Origin: Thiotrichaceae bacterium | GTDB taxonomy: Bacteria > Pseudomonadota > Gammaproteobacteria > Thiotrichales > Thiotrichaceae | Reading direction: 5' to 3' | Assembly (NCBI GenBank): GCA_026989145.1 | Contig: JALSJU010000124.1 | Span: forward strand, 1 to 40,423 | DNA: 40,423 nucleotides | Shown: positions 7,134-16,288 of the stretch, piece by piece | How the letters are laid out: every line of letters begins with the position of its first letter | Numbering within the stretch: position 1 is the stretch's first letter | Notes under the pieces: model-generated | The model's input: only the letters and a program-made list of their open reading frames with translations | What the model was told of the DNA's origin: nothing | Database searches by the model: none | Made by a program: the position numbers and the translations under genes

Positions 7134-7424
7134 TTAGGCTTTTTTGAGTAGGTTTTCTTTGTCAAAGTTACGTCGGTATAAAACAGCTATATTGCCAATT
7201 CTTTGTACCAATACTGCTTTGTGCTTTTTGATAAAATCAGCAATAAGCGCATCTCTGGCATCACGATCCCCGACATTAATTTTAATTTTCACTAATTGAT
7301 GAAAATCGATTGCAATAGCTAACTCATCGTTGATACTGTCTTTCATGCCGTGTTGCCCAACGGTAACAAGTGGTTTGAGTTTATGTGCTAATGATTTAAG
7401 CTGTTTGATTTGTGATTTATCCAT
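7134..7424 (-). CDS. yhbY: YhbY family RNA-binding protein (CRM domain)
   Basis: A 96-aa CRM-domain protein associated with pre-50S ribosomal particles. The N-terminal LKxLAHKLKPLVTVGQHGM carries the conserved GxxG loop (VGQHGM), and the VKIKINV, AVLVQRIGNIAVLYR strands complete the fold. It is transcribed divergently from rlmE with a 66-base gap, an arrangement common in gammaproteobacteria, which supports both calls. The shared intergenic region must hold both promoters. Confidence 0.95.
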   Translation of the reverse strand: MDKSQIKQLKSLAHKLKPLVTVGQHGMKDSINDELAIAIDFHQLVKIKINVGDRDARDALIADFIKKHKAVLVQRIGNIAVLYRRNFDKENLLKKA

Positions 7425-7490
7425 ATTGGCTGATTGTACGCGTTAAATTGATTCGTTACGATAGGCATGTTCAATAAGAGTTGATTTAAA

Positions 7491-8126
7491 ATGGCAAGAA
7501 GTAAAAGTAGCGGAACATGGTTAAAAGAACATTTTGATGATGAGTATGTCAAAATGTCTCAAAAAGAAGGTTATCGTTCGCGCGCTATTTATAAACTCAA
7601 AGAAATTCAACAAAAAGATCAACTTATAAAACATGGTATGCAAGTGGTTGATTTAGGTGCTGCGCCAGGGGGGTGGAGTCAGTATGCTGTTGAATTAGTT
7701 GGCGCGAGTGGTCGAGTCGTGGCGAGTGACATTTTGGCGATAGACCCTTTGCCGTTTGTAGAGTTTATTCAAGGTGACTTTACTGAGCAAAGTGTCCTAG
7801 ATGACATTTTAAGCGTATTACACAAAGATAATGAAGAATCTAAGGCGGATGTTGTAATCTCAGATATGGCCCCCAATGTTACAGGTGTAGAAACTATTGA
7901 CCAGCCAAAGTCTATTTATCTGTGTGAATTATCTTTAGATATGGCAAGAATTATCTTGAAGCAGGGTGGTTCTTTTGTTGCAAAAGTGTTTCAAGGTGAT
8001 GGCTCTGATGCGTTTGTGAAAGATGTAAAAAGTAGTTTTAAACAGGTTAAAATTCGCAAGCCGAAAGCATCACGCCCACGTAGCCGCGAAGTTTATGTTG
8101 TTGCGCTTGGGTTTAAAGGTGTGTAA
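7491..8126 (+). CDS. rlmE: 23S rRNA (uridine-2'-O-)-methyltransferase RlmE (FtsJ)
   Basis: Methylates the 2'-O of U2552 (E. coli numbering) in 23S rRNA during late 50S assembly. The SAM-binding motif VVDLGAAPGGWSQ is at about residues 52-64, and the K-D-K-E catalytic set is visible: K35 in AIYKLKE, Asp in SDMAPN, Lys in VAKVFQG, and Glu in SREVYVV. Length 211 aa is typical. It precedes ftsH by 136 bases, the classic rlmE-ftsH pair. Confidence 0.97.
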   Translation: MARSKSSGTWLKEHFDDEYVKMSQKEGYRSRAIYKLKEIQQKDQLIKHGMQVVDLGAAPGGWSQYAVELVGASGRVVASDILAIDPLPFVEFIQGDFTEQSVLDDILSVLHKDNEESKADVVISDMAPNVTGVETIDQPKSIYLCELSLDMARIILKQGGSFVAKVFQGDGSDAFVKDVKSSFKQVKIRKPKASRPRSREVYVVALGFKGV

Positions 8127-8262
8127 TTTCATTGCAAAGTGATTGTAAAGACAGCAGGTGAGTGAACTAAAAGTAGCCTGTAGTCTCAAAGAGATGATAA
8201 ATTTAATTACAGGGTGTAGACTGTAATATTAGGATATAAAGTTTAGAAACGAGGAAAACTTC

Positions 8263-10224
8263 TTGAACGATTTAAATAAAAATATAGTGATGTGGGTAGT
8301 GATCGCACTGGTGTTAGTGGCGGTTTTTAGTAAATTTAATGTGCCACAAACACAATCACAAGGTCTTTCTTATTCAGACTTTGTTAAACGTGTTGAAAAT
8401 AAAAGTGTTCAAGCTGTTGAAATCAGTGGTCAAGTTGTTACAGGGGTTGGTTCTAGTGGTGATAAATTTCAAACCTACGCACCTTATAATGACCCTAAAA
8501 TGATTGATGAGCTTTTATTGAATGATGTGAAAGTGAATGTGCGTGAACCTGAAGGTCGCTCGGTATTGGTAGATATTCTCGTTAATACGATTCCTTTTTT
8601 ATTAATTATTGGATTGTGGATTTACATCATGCGTCAAATGCAAGGCGGTGGTGGTAAAGGCGGGCCGATGTCTTTCGGTAAATCAAAAGCACGCATGATG
8701 ACCGAAGATCAAGTGAAAATAACCTTTGCTGATGTCGCAGGTTGCGAAGAAGCTAAAGATGAAGTGTTTGAAATAGTAGAGTTTTTACGTGACCCTAGTA
8801 AGTTTCAAAAGCTAGGTGGTAAAATTCCTCGTGGTGTTTTATTAGCAGGTTCACCCGGAACAGGTAAGACATTACTTGCTAAAGCAATTGCTGGTGAAGC
8901 AAAAGTACCATTTTTCAGTATCTCAGGTTCTGATTTTGTTGAAATGTTTGTGGGTGTCGGTGCATCACGTGTACGTGATATGTTTGAACAAGCCAAAAAA
9001 CACGCACCTTGTATTATCTTTATTGATGAAATAGACGCTGTAGGTCGTCAACGTGGTGCCGGTTTAGGTGGTGGAAATGATGAGCGCGAGCAAACGCTAA
9101 ATCAATTATTAGTAGAAATGGATGGTTTTGAAGGCTCAGAAGGTGTGATCGTGGTTGCTGCTACAAACCGCCCTGATGTGTTAGATCCAGCGTTATTGCG
9201 CCCCGGACGTTTCGATCGTCAAGTAGTGGTACCATTGCCAGATGTACGTGGTCGCGAACAAATATTAAAAGTTCATATGCGTAAAGTGCCTTTAGGTGAC
9301 GATGTTAAAGCAAGAATCCTTGCTCGTGGTACACCAGGTTTTTCTGGTGCTGATTTAGCAAACCTTGTCAATGAGGCGGCGTTGTTTGCAGCAAGAGCTG
9401 ATAAGCGTACGGTTAACATGGAAGAATTCGAGCAAGCTAAAGATAAAATTATGATGGGTGCTGAACGTAAGTCCATGGTGATGAATGAAAAAGAAAAAGA
9501 AAATACGGCTTATCACGAAGCAGGTCACGCTATAGTTGGCTTAAGTGTTCCTGATCATGACGATGTTTATAAAGTGACTATCATTCCGCGTGGGAGAGCC
9601 TTAGGTGTCACTATGTTCCTGCCAGAAGAAGATAAATACAGCGCAAGCAAGCAAGGCTTAGAAAGCCAGATAGCCACTTTATTTGGTGGGCGAATTGCGG
9701 AGGAAATGATTTTAGGCAAAGGAGGGGTTACAACGGGTGCTTCTAACGATATAGAGCGCGCAACGAGTATTGCTCGTAATATGGTAACTAAATGGGGCTT
9801 GTCGGAAAAACTTGGGCCGCTATCTTACAGTGAGGAAGAAGGTGAGGTTTTCCTAGGTCGCTCGGTGACACAAACAAAACATGTTTCAGATGATACTGCG
9901 CATGAGATTGATGATGAAATACGCCGTATTATTGACTCGAACTACGAGCGTGCAGAAACTATTCTTAAAGAAAAGATTGATATTTTACATGCTATGACTG
10001 CTGCTTTAATGAAATATGAAACTATTGATCGGAAGCAGATCGCCGCTTTGATGAAAGGCGAGGTTCCTCCTCCGCCCGAGGACTGGACTGACGATGATTC
10101 GTCATCAGTTGATGGTGATGATGGGGGAGCGGCTGTCGAAGCAAGTGATAGTGCAGAAGAAGACAAGCCTACTAAAGACAAAGATGATAAAAATATTGTC
10201 GGAGATCCTGCGAGCTCGCACTAA
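8263..10224 (+). CDS. ftsH: ATP-dependent zinc metalloprotease FtsH
   Basis: Membrane-bound hexameric AAA+ protease that degrades misassembled membrane proteins and regulators such as LpxC. Two membrane segments (about residues 8-24 and 102-123) flank a periplasmic loop. Then come Walker A GSPGTGKT (196-203; the usual form is GPPGTGKT), Walker B IDEID (254-258), the second region of homology with RPGRFDR, and the zinc site HEAGH (418-422). The C-terminal tail is strongly acidic. The start codon is TTG at 8263, supported by GAGGAAAA upstream and by the need for the full first membrane helix; the next ATG (8290) would cut into it. A terminator follows. Confidence 0.97.
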   Translation: MNDLNKNIVMWVVIALVLVAVFSKFNVPQTQSQGLSYSDFVKRVENKSVQAVEISGQVVTGVGSSGDKFQTYAPYNDPKMIDELLLNDVKVNVREPEGRSVLVDILVNTIPFLLIIGLWIYIMRQMQGGGGKGGPMSFGKSKARMMTEDQVKITFADVAGCEEAKDEVFEIVEFLRDPSKFQKLGGKIPRGVLLAGSPGTGKTLLAKAIAGEAKVPFFSISGSDFVEMFVGVGASRVRDMFEQAKKHAPCIIFIDEIDAVGRQRGAGLGGGNDEREQTLNQLLVEMDGFEGSEGVIVVAATNRPDVLDPALLRPGRFDRQVVVPLPDVRGREQILKVHMRKVPLGDDVKARILARGTPGFSGADLANLVNEAALFAARADKRTVNMEEFEQAKDKIMMGAERKSMVMNEKEKENTAYHEAGHAIVGLSVPDHDDVYKVTIIPRGRALGVTMFLPEEDKYSASKQGLESQIATLFGGRIAEEMILGKGGVTTGASNDIERATSIARNMVTKWGLSEKLGPLSYSEEEGEVFLGRSVTQTKHVSDDTAHEIDDEIRRIIDSNYERAETILKEKIDILHAMTAALMKYETIDRKQIAALMKGEVPPPPEDWTDDDSSSVDGDDGGAAVEASDSAEEDKPTKDKDDKNIVGDPASSH

Positions 10225-10241
10225 CTGATGAGTTTAATTGA

Positions 10242-10280
10242 AAAACAAAAAGACGCCACCTCTGGTGTCTTTTTTGTTTT
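10242..10280 (+). terminator. Terminator after ftsH
   Basis: Stem AAAAAGACGCCA / TGGTGTCTTTTT with a CCTC loop followed by T-rich sequence, 18 bases after the ftsH stop. It separates ftsH from glmM, which must therefore have its own promoter in the following 100 bases. Confidence 0.88.
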
Positions 10281-10381
10281 ATGGAGTGTTAAAAAATTAT
10301 AATTGTTAGTTTTGTTAACACCCTATTAAGTTAGTGAGTGTTAAAATATGGTTAAAAATCAATCAATAAGAAGTTAATACT

Positions 10382-11719
10382 ATGAGCAGAAAATATTTTG
10401 GCACGGATGGCATACGCGGTGAGATTGGTAAGGCGCCAATGACCCCAGATTTTGTTCTTAAGTTAGGTTGGGCTGCCGGTAAAGTATTAGCGTCGCAGGG
10501 TGTACCTCTGGTACTGATCGGTAAAGATACCCGTATCTCTGGCTACATGTTAGAAACTGCATTGCAAGCAGGTTTAGTTGCAGCTGGTGTTAATGTACGC
10601 TTATTGGGGCCAATGCCGACTCCTGCTGTTGCTTATTTAACGCGTACTTTTCGCGCCTCTGCGGGCGTAGTAATTAGTGCTTCGCATAACCCCTATCAAG
10701 ATAACGGTGTTAAATTCTTTTCAGCTGATGGCACAAAGTTGTCTAACGCAACAGAACTTGAAATAGAAAAATACCTAGATAAGGATTTAGAGACGGTTTG
10801 TTCGAAACACCTTGGTAAAGTAGAACGTATTCAAGATTACTCAGGTCGTTATATTGAGTTTTGTAAGCGTTCAATTCCTTCTGATGTAAGCCTTCAGGGT
10901 TTGCGTATTGTGGTTGATTGTGCGCATGGCGCAACCTATCAGGTGAGTCCAGAAGTTTTTACTGAGCTAGGTGCTGATGTGATTAAAATTGGTGTCGAGC
11001 CTAATGGTATTAATATCAATAAAAATTGTGGTGCAACTTCACTCGCTTTTTTACAAGAGAACGTAAAACATTACCGTGCAGATTTAGGTGTTGCTTTAGA
11101 TGGTGATGGTGACCGTTTAATGATGGTTGATGAAAATGGTGAAGTGGTAGATGGTGATGAAGTGTTAGCCATTATAGCGGCTCATCGTCATGAGAATGGA
11201 ACATTAGGTGAGCATGTGGTTGGTACACTGATGAGTAACTTGGGTCTGGAAAAAGCTATCGAAGGGATGGGATTAACGTTTCATCGAGCCGATGTAGGTG
11301 ATCGCTATGTTATGGAAATCATGCGTAAAACGGGTAGTATTCTAGGCGGCGAATCATCGGGTCATACCATTGTTAGGGATCGCATAGCAACGGGTGATGG
11401 AACGATTGCTGCACTGCAAGTATTACACGCAATAATTGATAGCGGTAAGTCCTTGAAAGATTTAAAGCGGGTCATGGCAAAATATCCGCAAACCTTGGTT
11501 AATGTGAGGATTAAAGAAAAAATTGATCTAGATGCAAGCAGCGCCATTCAAAAAGCTGTAAAAACGGCTGAAAAACAAATGGGAGATCGTGGTAGAGTCT
11601 TACTGCGTGCTTCAGGTACTGAGCCGTTAATTCGTGTAATGATCGAAGCGCAAGATGAAAGTGAAACTAAGCAACTGGCCAATATGATTGCCGATGTGGT
11701 AATGCAAGAAGCGGGCTAG
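10382..11719 (+). CDS. glmM: Phosphoglucosamine mutase GlmM
   Basis: Converts glucosamine-6-phosphate to glucosamine-1-phosphate for UDP-GlcNAc, feeding peptidoglycan, LPS and polysaccharide synthesis. Starts with [10 protein letters not shown]; the phosphoserine motif ASHNP has Ser101; the Mg-binding loop DGDGDR is at 240-245; the C-terminal phosphate-binding loop [14 protein letters not shown] is intact. Length 445 aa is standard. The gene follows ftsH directly, without the folP gene that usually lies between them. Confidence 0.98.
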   Translation: MSRKYFGTDGIRGEIGKAPMTPDFVLKLGWAAGKVLASQGVPLVLIGKDTRISGYMLETALQAGLVAAGVNVRLLGPMPTPAVAYLTRTFRASAGVVISASHNPYQDNGVKFFSADGTKLSNATELEIEKYLDKDLETVCSKHLGKVERIQDYSGRYIEFCKRSIPSDVSLQGLRIVVDCAHGATYQVSPEVFTELGADVIKIGVEPNGININKNCGATSLAFLQENVKHYRADLGVALDGDGDRLMMVDENGEVVDGDEVLAIIAAHRHENGTLGEHVVGTLMSNLGLEKAIEGMGLTFHRADVGDRYVMEIMRKTGSILGGESSGHTIVRDRIATGDGTIAALQVLHAIIDSGKSLKDLKRVMAKYPQTLVNVRIKEKIDLDASSAIQKAVKTAEKQMGDRGRVLLRASGTEPLIRVMIEAQDESETKQLANMIADVVMQEAG

Positions 11720-11862
11720 TTTCTTAGCTATAAAGACATTTGGAATCATTATTGTCAACTTAAAATTAGATTAGCTAGATTGAAAAAAACCTGCATAATT
11801 CTTGCTTTATCCCTGTCTACGCGGTAACCTTCCGCGATTCAAAAAGACTGGGAAACAACACT

Positions 11863-12609
11863 ATGCGTCAGACTTTAGTAGCAGGGAACTGGAAGCTTAA
11901 CGGTTCAAAAGAAAGCATCAAAGAGTTATTAGCAGGTATTCTTGACGGTATGTCAGAAGCTAAAACTGACGTTGCAGTTTGTGCGCCTTATATCTATCTC
12001 CCATTAGTTGATGAACTTCTGTCAGGAAGTAAAATAGGGTATGGCTCAGAAAGTATTTCAGAGCATGATTCTGGTGCATTTACGGGCGAGATATCAGGTT
12101 CAATGTTAAAAGATTTTAACTGTCAATATGCTATTGTTGGTCACTCGGAGCGACGTTCATTATTTGGTGAAAAAGATGCTGATACTGCCAATAAATTTGC
12201 TGCTGCACGTAAGTATGGTCTAACTCCCATTCTTTGTGTAGGCGAACTATTGGAAGAGCGCGAAGCAGGAATTACAGAAGAAGTTGTATCTCGTCAGCTA
12301 GATGCTGTTATCGCCTTAGAAGGTATTGCGGCCCTGTCTGATGCAGTGATCGCTTATGAGCCGGTTTGGGCCATTGGTACAGGTAAAACGGCTTCACCAG
12401 AACAAGCCCAAGAAGTACATGCGTTTATTCGTGCCAAAATTGCCAAACGTGATACGGCTGTAGCAGAAAAAGTACAGATTTTATACGGTGGTAGCGTCAA
12501 CGGTGGAAATGCTGATGAGCTTTTCGCGATGGAAGATATTGATGGTGGCTTAATTGGTGGTGCTTCGTTAAAAGCAGAAGACTTTTTAGCTATTTGCAAA
12601 GCGGGTTAA
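11863..12609 (+). CDS. tpiA: Triosephosphate isomerase
   Basis: Interconverts dihydroxyacetone phosphate and glyceraldehyde-3-phosphate in glycolysis. All key residues are visible: N9 and K11 in AGNWKLNG, His94 in VGHSERR, the catalytic Glu166 in YEPVWAIGTG, and the phosphate loops GGSVN and IGGASL. Length 248 aa is normal. A 143-base gap after glmM likely holds its promoter. secG follows 55 bases downstream. Confidence 0.98.
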   Translation: MRQTLVAGNWKLNGSKESIKELLAGILDGMSEAKTDVAVCAPYIYLPLVDELLSGSKIGYGSESISEHDSGAFTGEISGSMLKDFNCQYAIVGHSERRSLFGEKDADTANKFAAARKYGLTPILCVGELLEEREAGITEEVVSRQLDAVIALEGIAALSDAVIAYEPVWAIGTGKTASPEQAQEVHAFIRAKIAKRDTAVAEKVQILYGGSVNGGNADELFAMEDIDGGLIGGASLKAEDFLAICKAG

Positions 12610-12664
12610 CATAGTTTGGAAGCATTTCTTCCATTTAGCTGTAAGAAAAATAAAAGGGTTTTAC

Positions 12665-13087
12665 ATGTTATATAACATCTTATTGATTGTTCAAATACTA
12701 GTGGCATTAGGCATTATTGGTTTAGTGCTTATGCAACACGGTAAAGGCGCAGATGCTGGTGCGGCTTTTGGTGGCGGGGCTTCGGGAACTGTTTTTGGTT
12801 CTAAAGGTTCAGGTAACTTTTTAACAAAACTGACTACCGGTCTTGCCGCTTTATTTTTTGCAAACTCACTGATGTTAGCTTGGTTAGTGGCACATCCTAG
12901 CGGTGTTGATGGTGGCTCTATTATACCTACACAGATTATTGAACCTGCCGATAGTAAAGCAGCGCCGGCGACAGTGATTAATTCAACGCCTGTTGATGTT
13001 CCTGGCGGTGCAGCTCCCTCAATAAAGGCAGCTATAGATGCTACGAAGCCTGCTAAAGAAGAGACTCCCTCAGACATACCTAAGTAA
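12665..13087 (+). CDS. secG: Protein translocase subunit SecG
   Basis: Small SecYEG subunit that assists preprotein export. Two membrane helices (about residues 3-22 and 52-72) are joined by the typical Gly-rich cytoplasmic loop with QHGKGADAGAAFGGGASGTVFGSKG, a SecG hallmark. The C-terminal ~65 residues are a low-complexity Pro/Ala tail, making the protein (140 aa) longer than E. coli SecG (110 aa). The tpiA-secG-tRNA-Leu order is conserved in gammaproteobacteria and supports the call. Confidence 0.95.
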   Translation: MLYNILLIVQILVALGIIGLVLMQHGKGADAGAAFGGGASGTVFGSKGSGNFLTKLTTGLAALFFANSLMLAWLVAHPSGVDGGSIIPTQIIEPADSKAAPATVINSTPVDVPGGAAPSIKAAIDATKPAKEETPSDIPK

Positions 13088-13103
13088 GCCTAGCTTACAT
13101 AAA

Positions 13104-13188
13104 GCCGATGTGGTGAAATTGGTAGACACGCACGCTTGAGGGGCGTGTTGCGCAAGCAGTGCCGGTTCGACTCCGGCCATCGGCACCA
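13104..13188 (+). tRNA. tRNA-Leu (anticodon GAG)
   Basis: Class II cloverleaf: acceptor GCCGATG/CATCGGC, anticodon stem CACGC/GCGTG with loop TTGAGGG (anticodon GAG, reading CUC/CUU), a long variable arm, T loop TTCGACT, discriminator A and encoded CCA. It lies 16 bases after secG, the expected position. No duplicate of its 3' end was found at the far side of the accessory block. Confidence 0.97.
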
Positions 13189-13216
13189 CTACAACTCCTA
13201 AAAGGTCTTAGGAAGC

Positions 13217-13247
13217 AAAAAACCCTGCGTTTATCGCGGGGTTTTTT
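13217..13247 (+). terminator. Terminator after tRNA-Leu
   Basis: Stem ACCCTGCG / CGCGGGGT (one G-T pair) with a TTTAT loop and a T6 run, ending the secG-tRNA transcript. Confidence 0.88.
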
Positions 13248-13472
13248 GTTTGTTTTGTGTGTACACTGATGTACGTAAGCCGTTTATATCCGCATTATTT
13301 TAGGGTATTTTTTTGGGTGTGTTAAATTAATGAATAAGAACTTTTCTAATGTCACTTTTGGGTTAGAGCTATTATTTCTGAACTCAAGAAAAATTATAGC
13401 AATGTTATGCGGTTGTTTAAAATAATGAAAATACCTAACTATCAGAGTAATCGATTAAGCCTAAAGTCAAAT

Positions 13473-14768
13473 ATGATTAAACTTGTTATGATACATCTAG
13501 TGTTTTTTCTATTAGGTTGCTCTCCTGAGCAAAAAAATACAGGTGGGTTTTATGAGCCAGAGTTAATAGAGGGTGTTCATTTCTATAAAGAAACAATAAG
13601 ACGAGTGGGTAGGGGGCCGCAAGGTGATAATTGGTGTGTAACTTGGGCTAGTGATGATACTCAGTTAATAAATATGGATGATGGATCATGGCTAGATCGT
13701 CATGGAAGCTTTCATAATCGCCTTTATAAAATAACGGGTGCTAGTGATTTTGATTATAATAGTGATGTAACTGAAATTAATAATTATCCTATTTTTAATG
13801 ATGGGGGTAACGAGCGTGGTTGGTATGGTTACGGCATTGTTTCTATTGGTGACACTATTTATACGGCAGTATCTTTAACACCGAATACTAAATTTAACCC
13901 TTTTATAGGCGTTAAAATATTGAAATCACCTGATAATGGAAAAAGTTGGTCTCGGGTTGATAAGATGGGTAAGGAGAGAGATCTGCCATATGGTAACCCC
14001 GCTAATTATGAAACAGATTTTTCTGAGATGTTTTTTAATAAAGAATTTGGTAAGGCAGGGCATGGACGAACATCATACCCCTTTGTTTGGCTGAGCTTTG
14101 TTCAAAATGGTAAAGCAGGTGGTGCCTCAAAGGATGGTTACGTTTATATTTATTCACCTGAAGGCTCAGATGCTTCGCAACTTTTGTTGGCAAGAGTGAA
14201 GGAAGGTCAGTTTGAAGTAAGATCAAATTGGGAATATTTCAAAATCTGGAATGATGTAACACCAGTTTGGACGAAGGATATTAAGCAGCGTGGTGTTATT
14301 CATAAATTTCCTGATAAGAATAAAAATAATGATTATTTTGGCTGGTATTCGTGGTTGCCTTCAGTGGTTTGGAATGAAGGGCTAGGCGTGTACATTATGG
14401 TGAATGGTGGTACTTATGCAGGAATGAGAATGAGTCAGTCGAGCTCTGATTATTATAATAGTTGGGTGCATGTAAAATCAGGTAGTTTAGGCTTTTGGTA
14501 TTCCAAAAATCCTTACGGTCCTTGGAGAAAATTTTATTATACGGAACATTTTATTGTTGATAATGAGAGAAATCGTACCTATCAGCCTAAATTATCACCA
14601 AAATGGATAAGTGACGATGGTAAAAAAATGGTTTTGATATGGTCCGATGCAGGACAGAATAGCAAGGGTGAGTATTATTCTGAGAATTATACGTGGAATC
14701 AAATGGAAATAGAGATCAAAAATGACTTATGGGAAAAGAAAAGGCTGAATAATGAATCAGGATTATAA
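13473..14768 (+). CDS. Lipoprotein with propeller-like, possible glycan-binding or glycan-cleaving domain
   Basis: A signal sequence ending in lipobox LLGC (Cys16 from the ATG at 13473) marks a lipoprotein of 431 aa. The frame is open to 13407, but the start at 13473 gives a normal signal peptide; no strong ribosome binding site marks any start. The mature part is rich in Trp, Tyr, Asn and Gly, with repeated strands such as SPDNGKSWSRVD, WYGYGIVSIGDTIYTAV and GFWYSKNPYGPWRKFYY. Asp-box-like SPDNGKSW and periodic aromatic strands suggest a sialidase-like or five-bladed propeller, as in some secreted glycosidases. A role in processing the neighbouring exopolysaccharide is inferred only from position. 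Codon use is AT-rich compared with the upstream housekeeping genes. Confidence 0.6.
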   Translation: MIKLVMIHLVFFLLGCSPEQKNTGGFYEPELIEGVHFYKETIRRVGRGPQGDNWCVTWASDDTQLINMDDGSWLDRHGSFHNRLYKITGASDFDYNSDVTEINNYPIFNDGGNERGWYGYGIVSIGDTIYTAVSLTPNTKFNPFIGVKILKSPDNGKSWSRVDKMGKERDLPYGNPANYETDFSEMFFNKEFGKAGHGRTSYPFVWLSFVQNGKAGGASKDGYVYIYSPEGSDASQLLLARVKEGQFEVRSNWEYFKIWNDVTPVWTKDIKQRGVIHKFPDKNKNNDYFGWYSWLPSVVWNEGLGVYIMVNGGTYAGMRMSQSSSDYYNSWVHVKSGSLGFWYSKNPYGPWRKFYYTEHFIVDNERNRTYQPKLSPKWISDDGKKMVLIWSDAGQNSKGEYYSENYTWNQMEIEIKNDLWEKKRLNNESGL

Positions 14769-14793
14769 AACAATAAGTAGGTGTTTATTTTGA

Positions 14794-15786
14794 GTGCTTC
14801 CGTATGATTGTTCTATGACAAATAATACTATCTCCTCCAGACTGGTTAACCGTACGGTATTAAGTAGAAAGTTTGCAAATGAGGTGGAGGAACTTCTTAA
14901 ACCCCTTGATAGAATAAACAATAGTCGTTTAAAACTCATCTTGCATGTAGGTACACCGAAAACAGGAACAACCAGTGTTCAAGCTTATTTAGATAAAAAA
15001 CAGCGTAAGTTGCGTAAAAAGGGGGTGCTCTACCCTAATCGATTTCATAACCCGAATGCACCTAAGCATCAATGGTTTGAGCGGAATTTAGTTAGTGTGA
15101 ATGCTGAAAGTTTAGTGGATAATTTTAAAGATATTATCAATCATGTTGAGGATCATACTCATACTATTTTATTGTCATCGGAGGGTATTTATAACCATTG
15201 GTGGGATTTTTCATACGAGTCAAAAGCATTATTGCTTGAACTTAATGAGTTATTTGATATAGAGGTGTGGGTATGGTTTCGTGAGCCATTAGCCTTTGCT
15301 GAGAGTTTTTATAAGCAGTGTTTACGTAACCCTCAGGTTGGCCACATCAATAGTTACGGTAGAGATTTATCATTTATGGAAGTATTAGAAGACCCTTGGT
15401 TTAATCAGCATCTGGACTATAATGGCTTTGTTAATGAATGTGATGAGTTGTTTGGTCGAGGATCTGTAACTGTATTTGAATGTGATCAAGACACAGTAAC
15501 AACAGTGATTCAACGACTAGGGTTAGATACACCGCATGATAATCCAGTGCCAAGAAAAAATAATTGCATGAATGCGGTGACTGCGGAATTATACCGAGTG
15601 ATTAATCGTATGCAGCTTACGGCTAAAGAGAAAGAAAATCTTGTGCCAATTGTTAATGACTTGGATGCTGCTATAACCCCTTATAGTAATAGAGAAAGCG
15701 GCTTGTTAATTGATGACGAATCAAGAGAGAAAATTATTAGAATGACGGCTGAAGGTTGGCTGGAGATACAGAAACGCTATAATTAA
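14794..15786 (+). CDS. Sulfotransferase-like protein
   Basis: Residues 51-61 read HVGTPKTGTTS, matching the 5'-phosphosulfate-binding loop of PAPS-dependent sulfotransferases; a later WFREPLAFAESFYKQ (about residue 167) fits the 3'-phosphate-binding region with Arg and Ser. Cytoplasmic, no signal peptide. Such enzymes sulfate carbohydrates, and the exopolysaccharide locus nearby suggests a polysaccharide substrate (inference). The GTG at 14794 is chosen because AGGTG lies upstream at 14779-14783; the ATG at 14815 is the alternative and has no ribosome binding site. The gene follows the lipoprotein by 25 bases, so the two probably form one unit. Confidence 0.7.
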   Translation: MLPYDCSMTNNTISSRLVNRTVLSRKFANEVEELLKPLDRINNSRLKLILHVGTPKTGTTSVQAYLDKKQRKLRKKGVLYPNRFHNPNAPKHQWFERNLVSVNAESLVDNFKDIINHVEDHTHTILLSSEGIYNHWWDFSYESKALLLELNELFDIEVWVWFREPLAFAESFYKQCLRNPQVGHINSYGRDLSFMEVLEDPWFNQHLDYNGFVNECDELFGRGSVTVFECDQDTVTTVIQRLGLDTPHDNPVPRKNNCMNAVTAELYRVINRMQLTAKEKENLVPIVNDLDAAITPYSNRESGLLIDDESREKIIRMTAEGWLEIQKRYN

Positions 15787-15830
15787 AGGTCTTTGCGCGG
15801 CTCGATGATCAGTGAAAAAATGGTTCGTGC
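15786..15830. repeat. AAGGTCTTTGCGC repeat end, copy 3
   Basis: Starts at the stop codon of the sulfotransferase gene with AAGGTCTTTGCGC, identical over 13 bases to the site at 5269, followed by GATGATCAGTGAAAA resembling the 6954 copy. Probably a truncated insertion-sequence end. No coding potential follows until 15976. Confidence 0.35.
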
Positions 15831-15884
15831 TAGGTCAAATAACGGATTGACGTTTGAATTGTACAAATAGCAAATTCATGTTAT

Positions 15885-15900
15885 TACCCCAATAGGGGTA
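15885..15900. promoter_or_regulatory. Palindrome TACCCC-AATA-GGGGTA, candidate operator
   Basis: A perfect 6-base inverted repeat with a 4-base gap directly next to the proposed -35 element of the small downstream gene. TACCCC...GGGGTA is similar in style to operators of CsoR/RcnR-type metal-sensing repressors, but no such regulator or metal gene is in the window, so the assignment is speculative. Confidence 0.3.
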
Positions 15901-15928
15901 TTCAGAACTTACTACAGTCACGTATACT
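15901..15928 (+). promoter_or_regulatory. Possible promoter of the 64-aa gene
   Basis: TTCAGA (15901-15906), a 16-base spacer and TATACT (15923-15928) form a plausible sigma-70-type promoter about 48 bases before the start codon. Confidence 0.4.
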
Positions 15929-15975
15929 CCACCCAAATTTTTTAAACCTTCTACCCAATTCAAGAGGATAAGCAA

Positions 15976-16170
15976 ATGAATCAGGAATATTACGACGCAG
16001 TTGTATCAATGGAAAAAGCAGGAGTTGACGCAGAATACTTACAAGGCTGGCAGGGCGGATACCTTGTAAACCCTGAGCGCGAAGAGCAACGTGTAACAGA
16101 TGCTTATGAGGCTGGTTATGCGGATGGTGTTGAACACAACATGGATGGTTATAAGAGCTGGATTAAGTAA
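15976..16170 (+). CDS. Small acidic protein, 64 aa, unknown function
   Basis: A compact soluble protein rich in Glu, Asp, Tyr and Gly, with two similar GY turns: LQGWQGGYLVNP and DAYEAGYADGVEHNMDGY. No signal peptide, metal site or known domain is recognised. AAGAGGA at the right distance before the ATG, its own likely promoter and a strong terminator support it as a real single-gene unit. Its AT-poor coding style differs from the AT-rich genes on both sides. Confidence 0.7.
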   Translation: MNQEYYDAVVSMEKAGVDAEYLQGWQGGYLVNPEREEQRVTDAYEAGYADGVEHNMDGYKSWIK

Positions 16171-16199
16171 TAAATACTTATCAAGTTTTATACTCAGGG

Positions 16200-16233
16200 C
16201 CTCTTGTTCTTAATGAGCAAGAGGTTTTTTTTT
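16200..16233 (+). terminator. Terminator after the 64-aa gene
   Basis: Ten-base stem CCTCTTGTTC / GAGCAAGAGG (one G-T pair), five-base loop, followed by nine T residues; a textbook factor-independent terminator. Confidence 0.92.
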
Positions 16234-16288
16234 AGGCGGTCATTCGCTATCTTAAATGTTTATCCCTCAATAAACACGAAATTATCGG

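Noticed and set aside
12691-13077. 128-aa minus-strand frame opposite secG
   Set aside because: Mirror of the low-complexity SecG sequence; no independent support.
13330-13425. 31-aa frame before the propeller lipoprotein
   Set aside because: Very short, no ribosome binding site, overlaps the possible upstream start region of the next gene.
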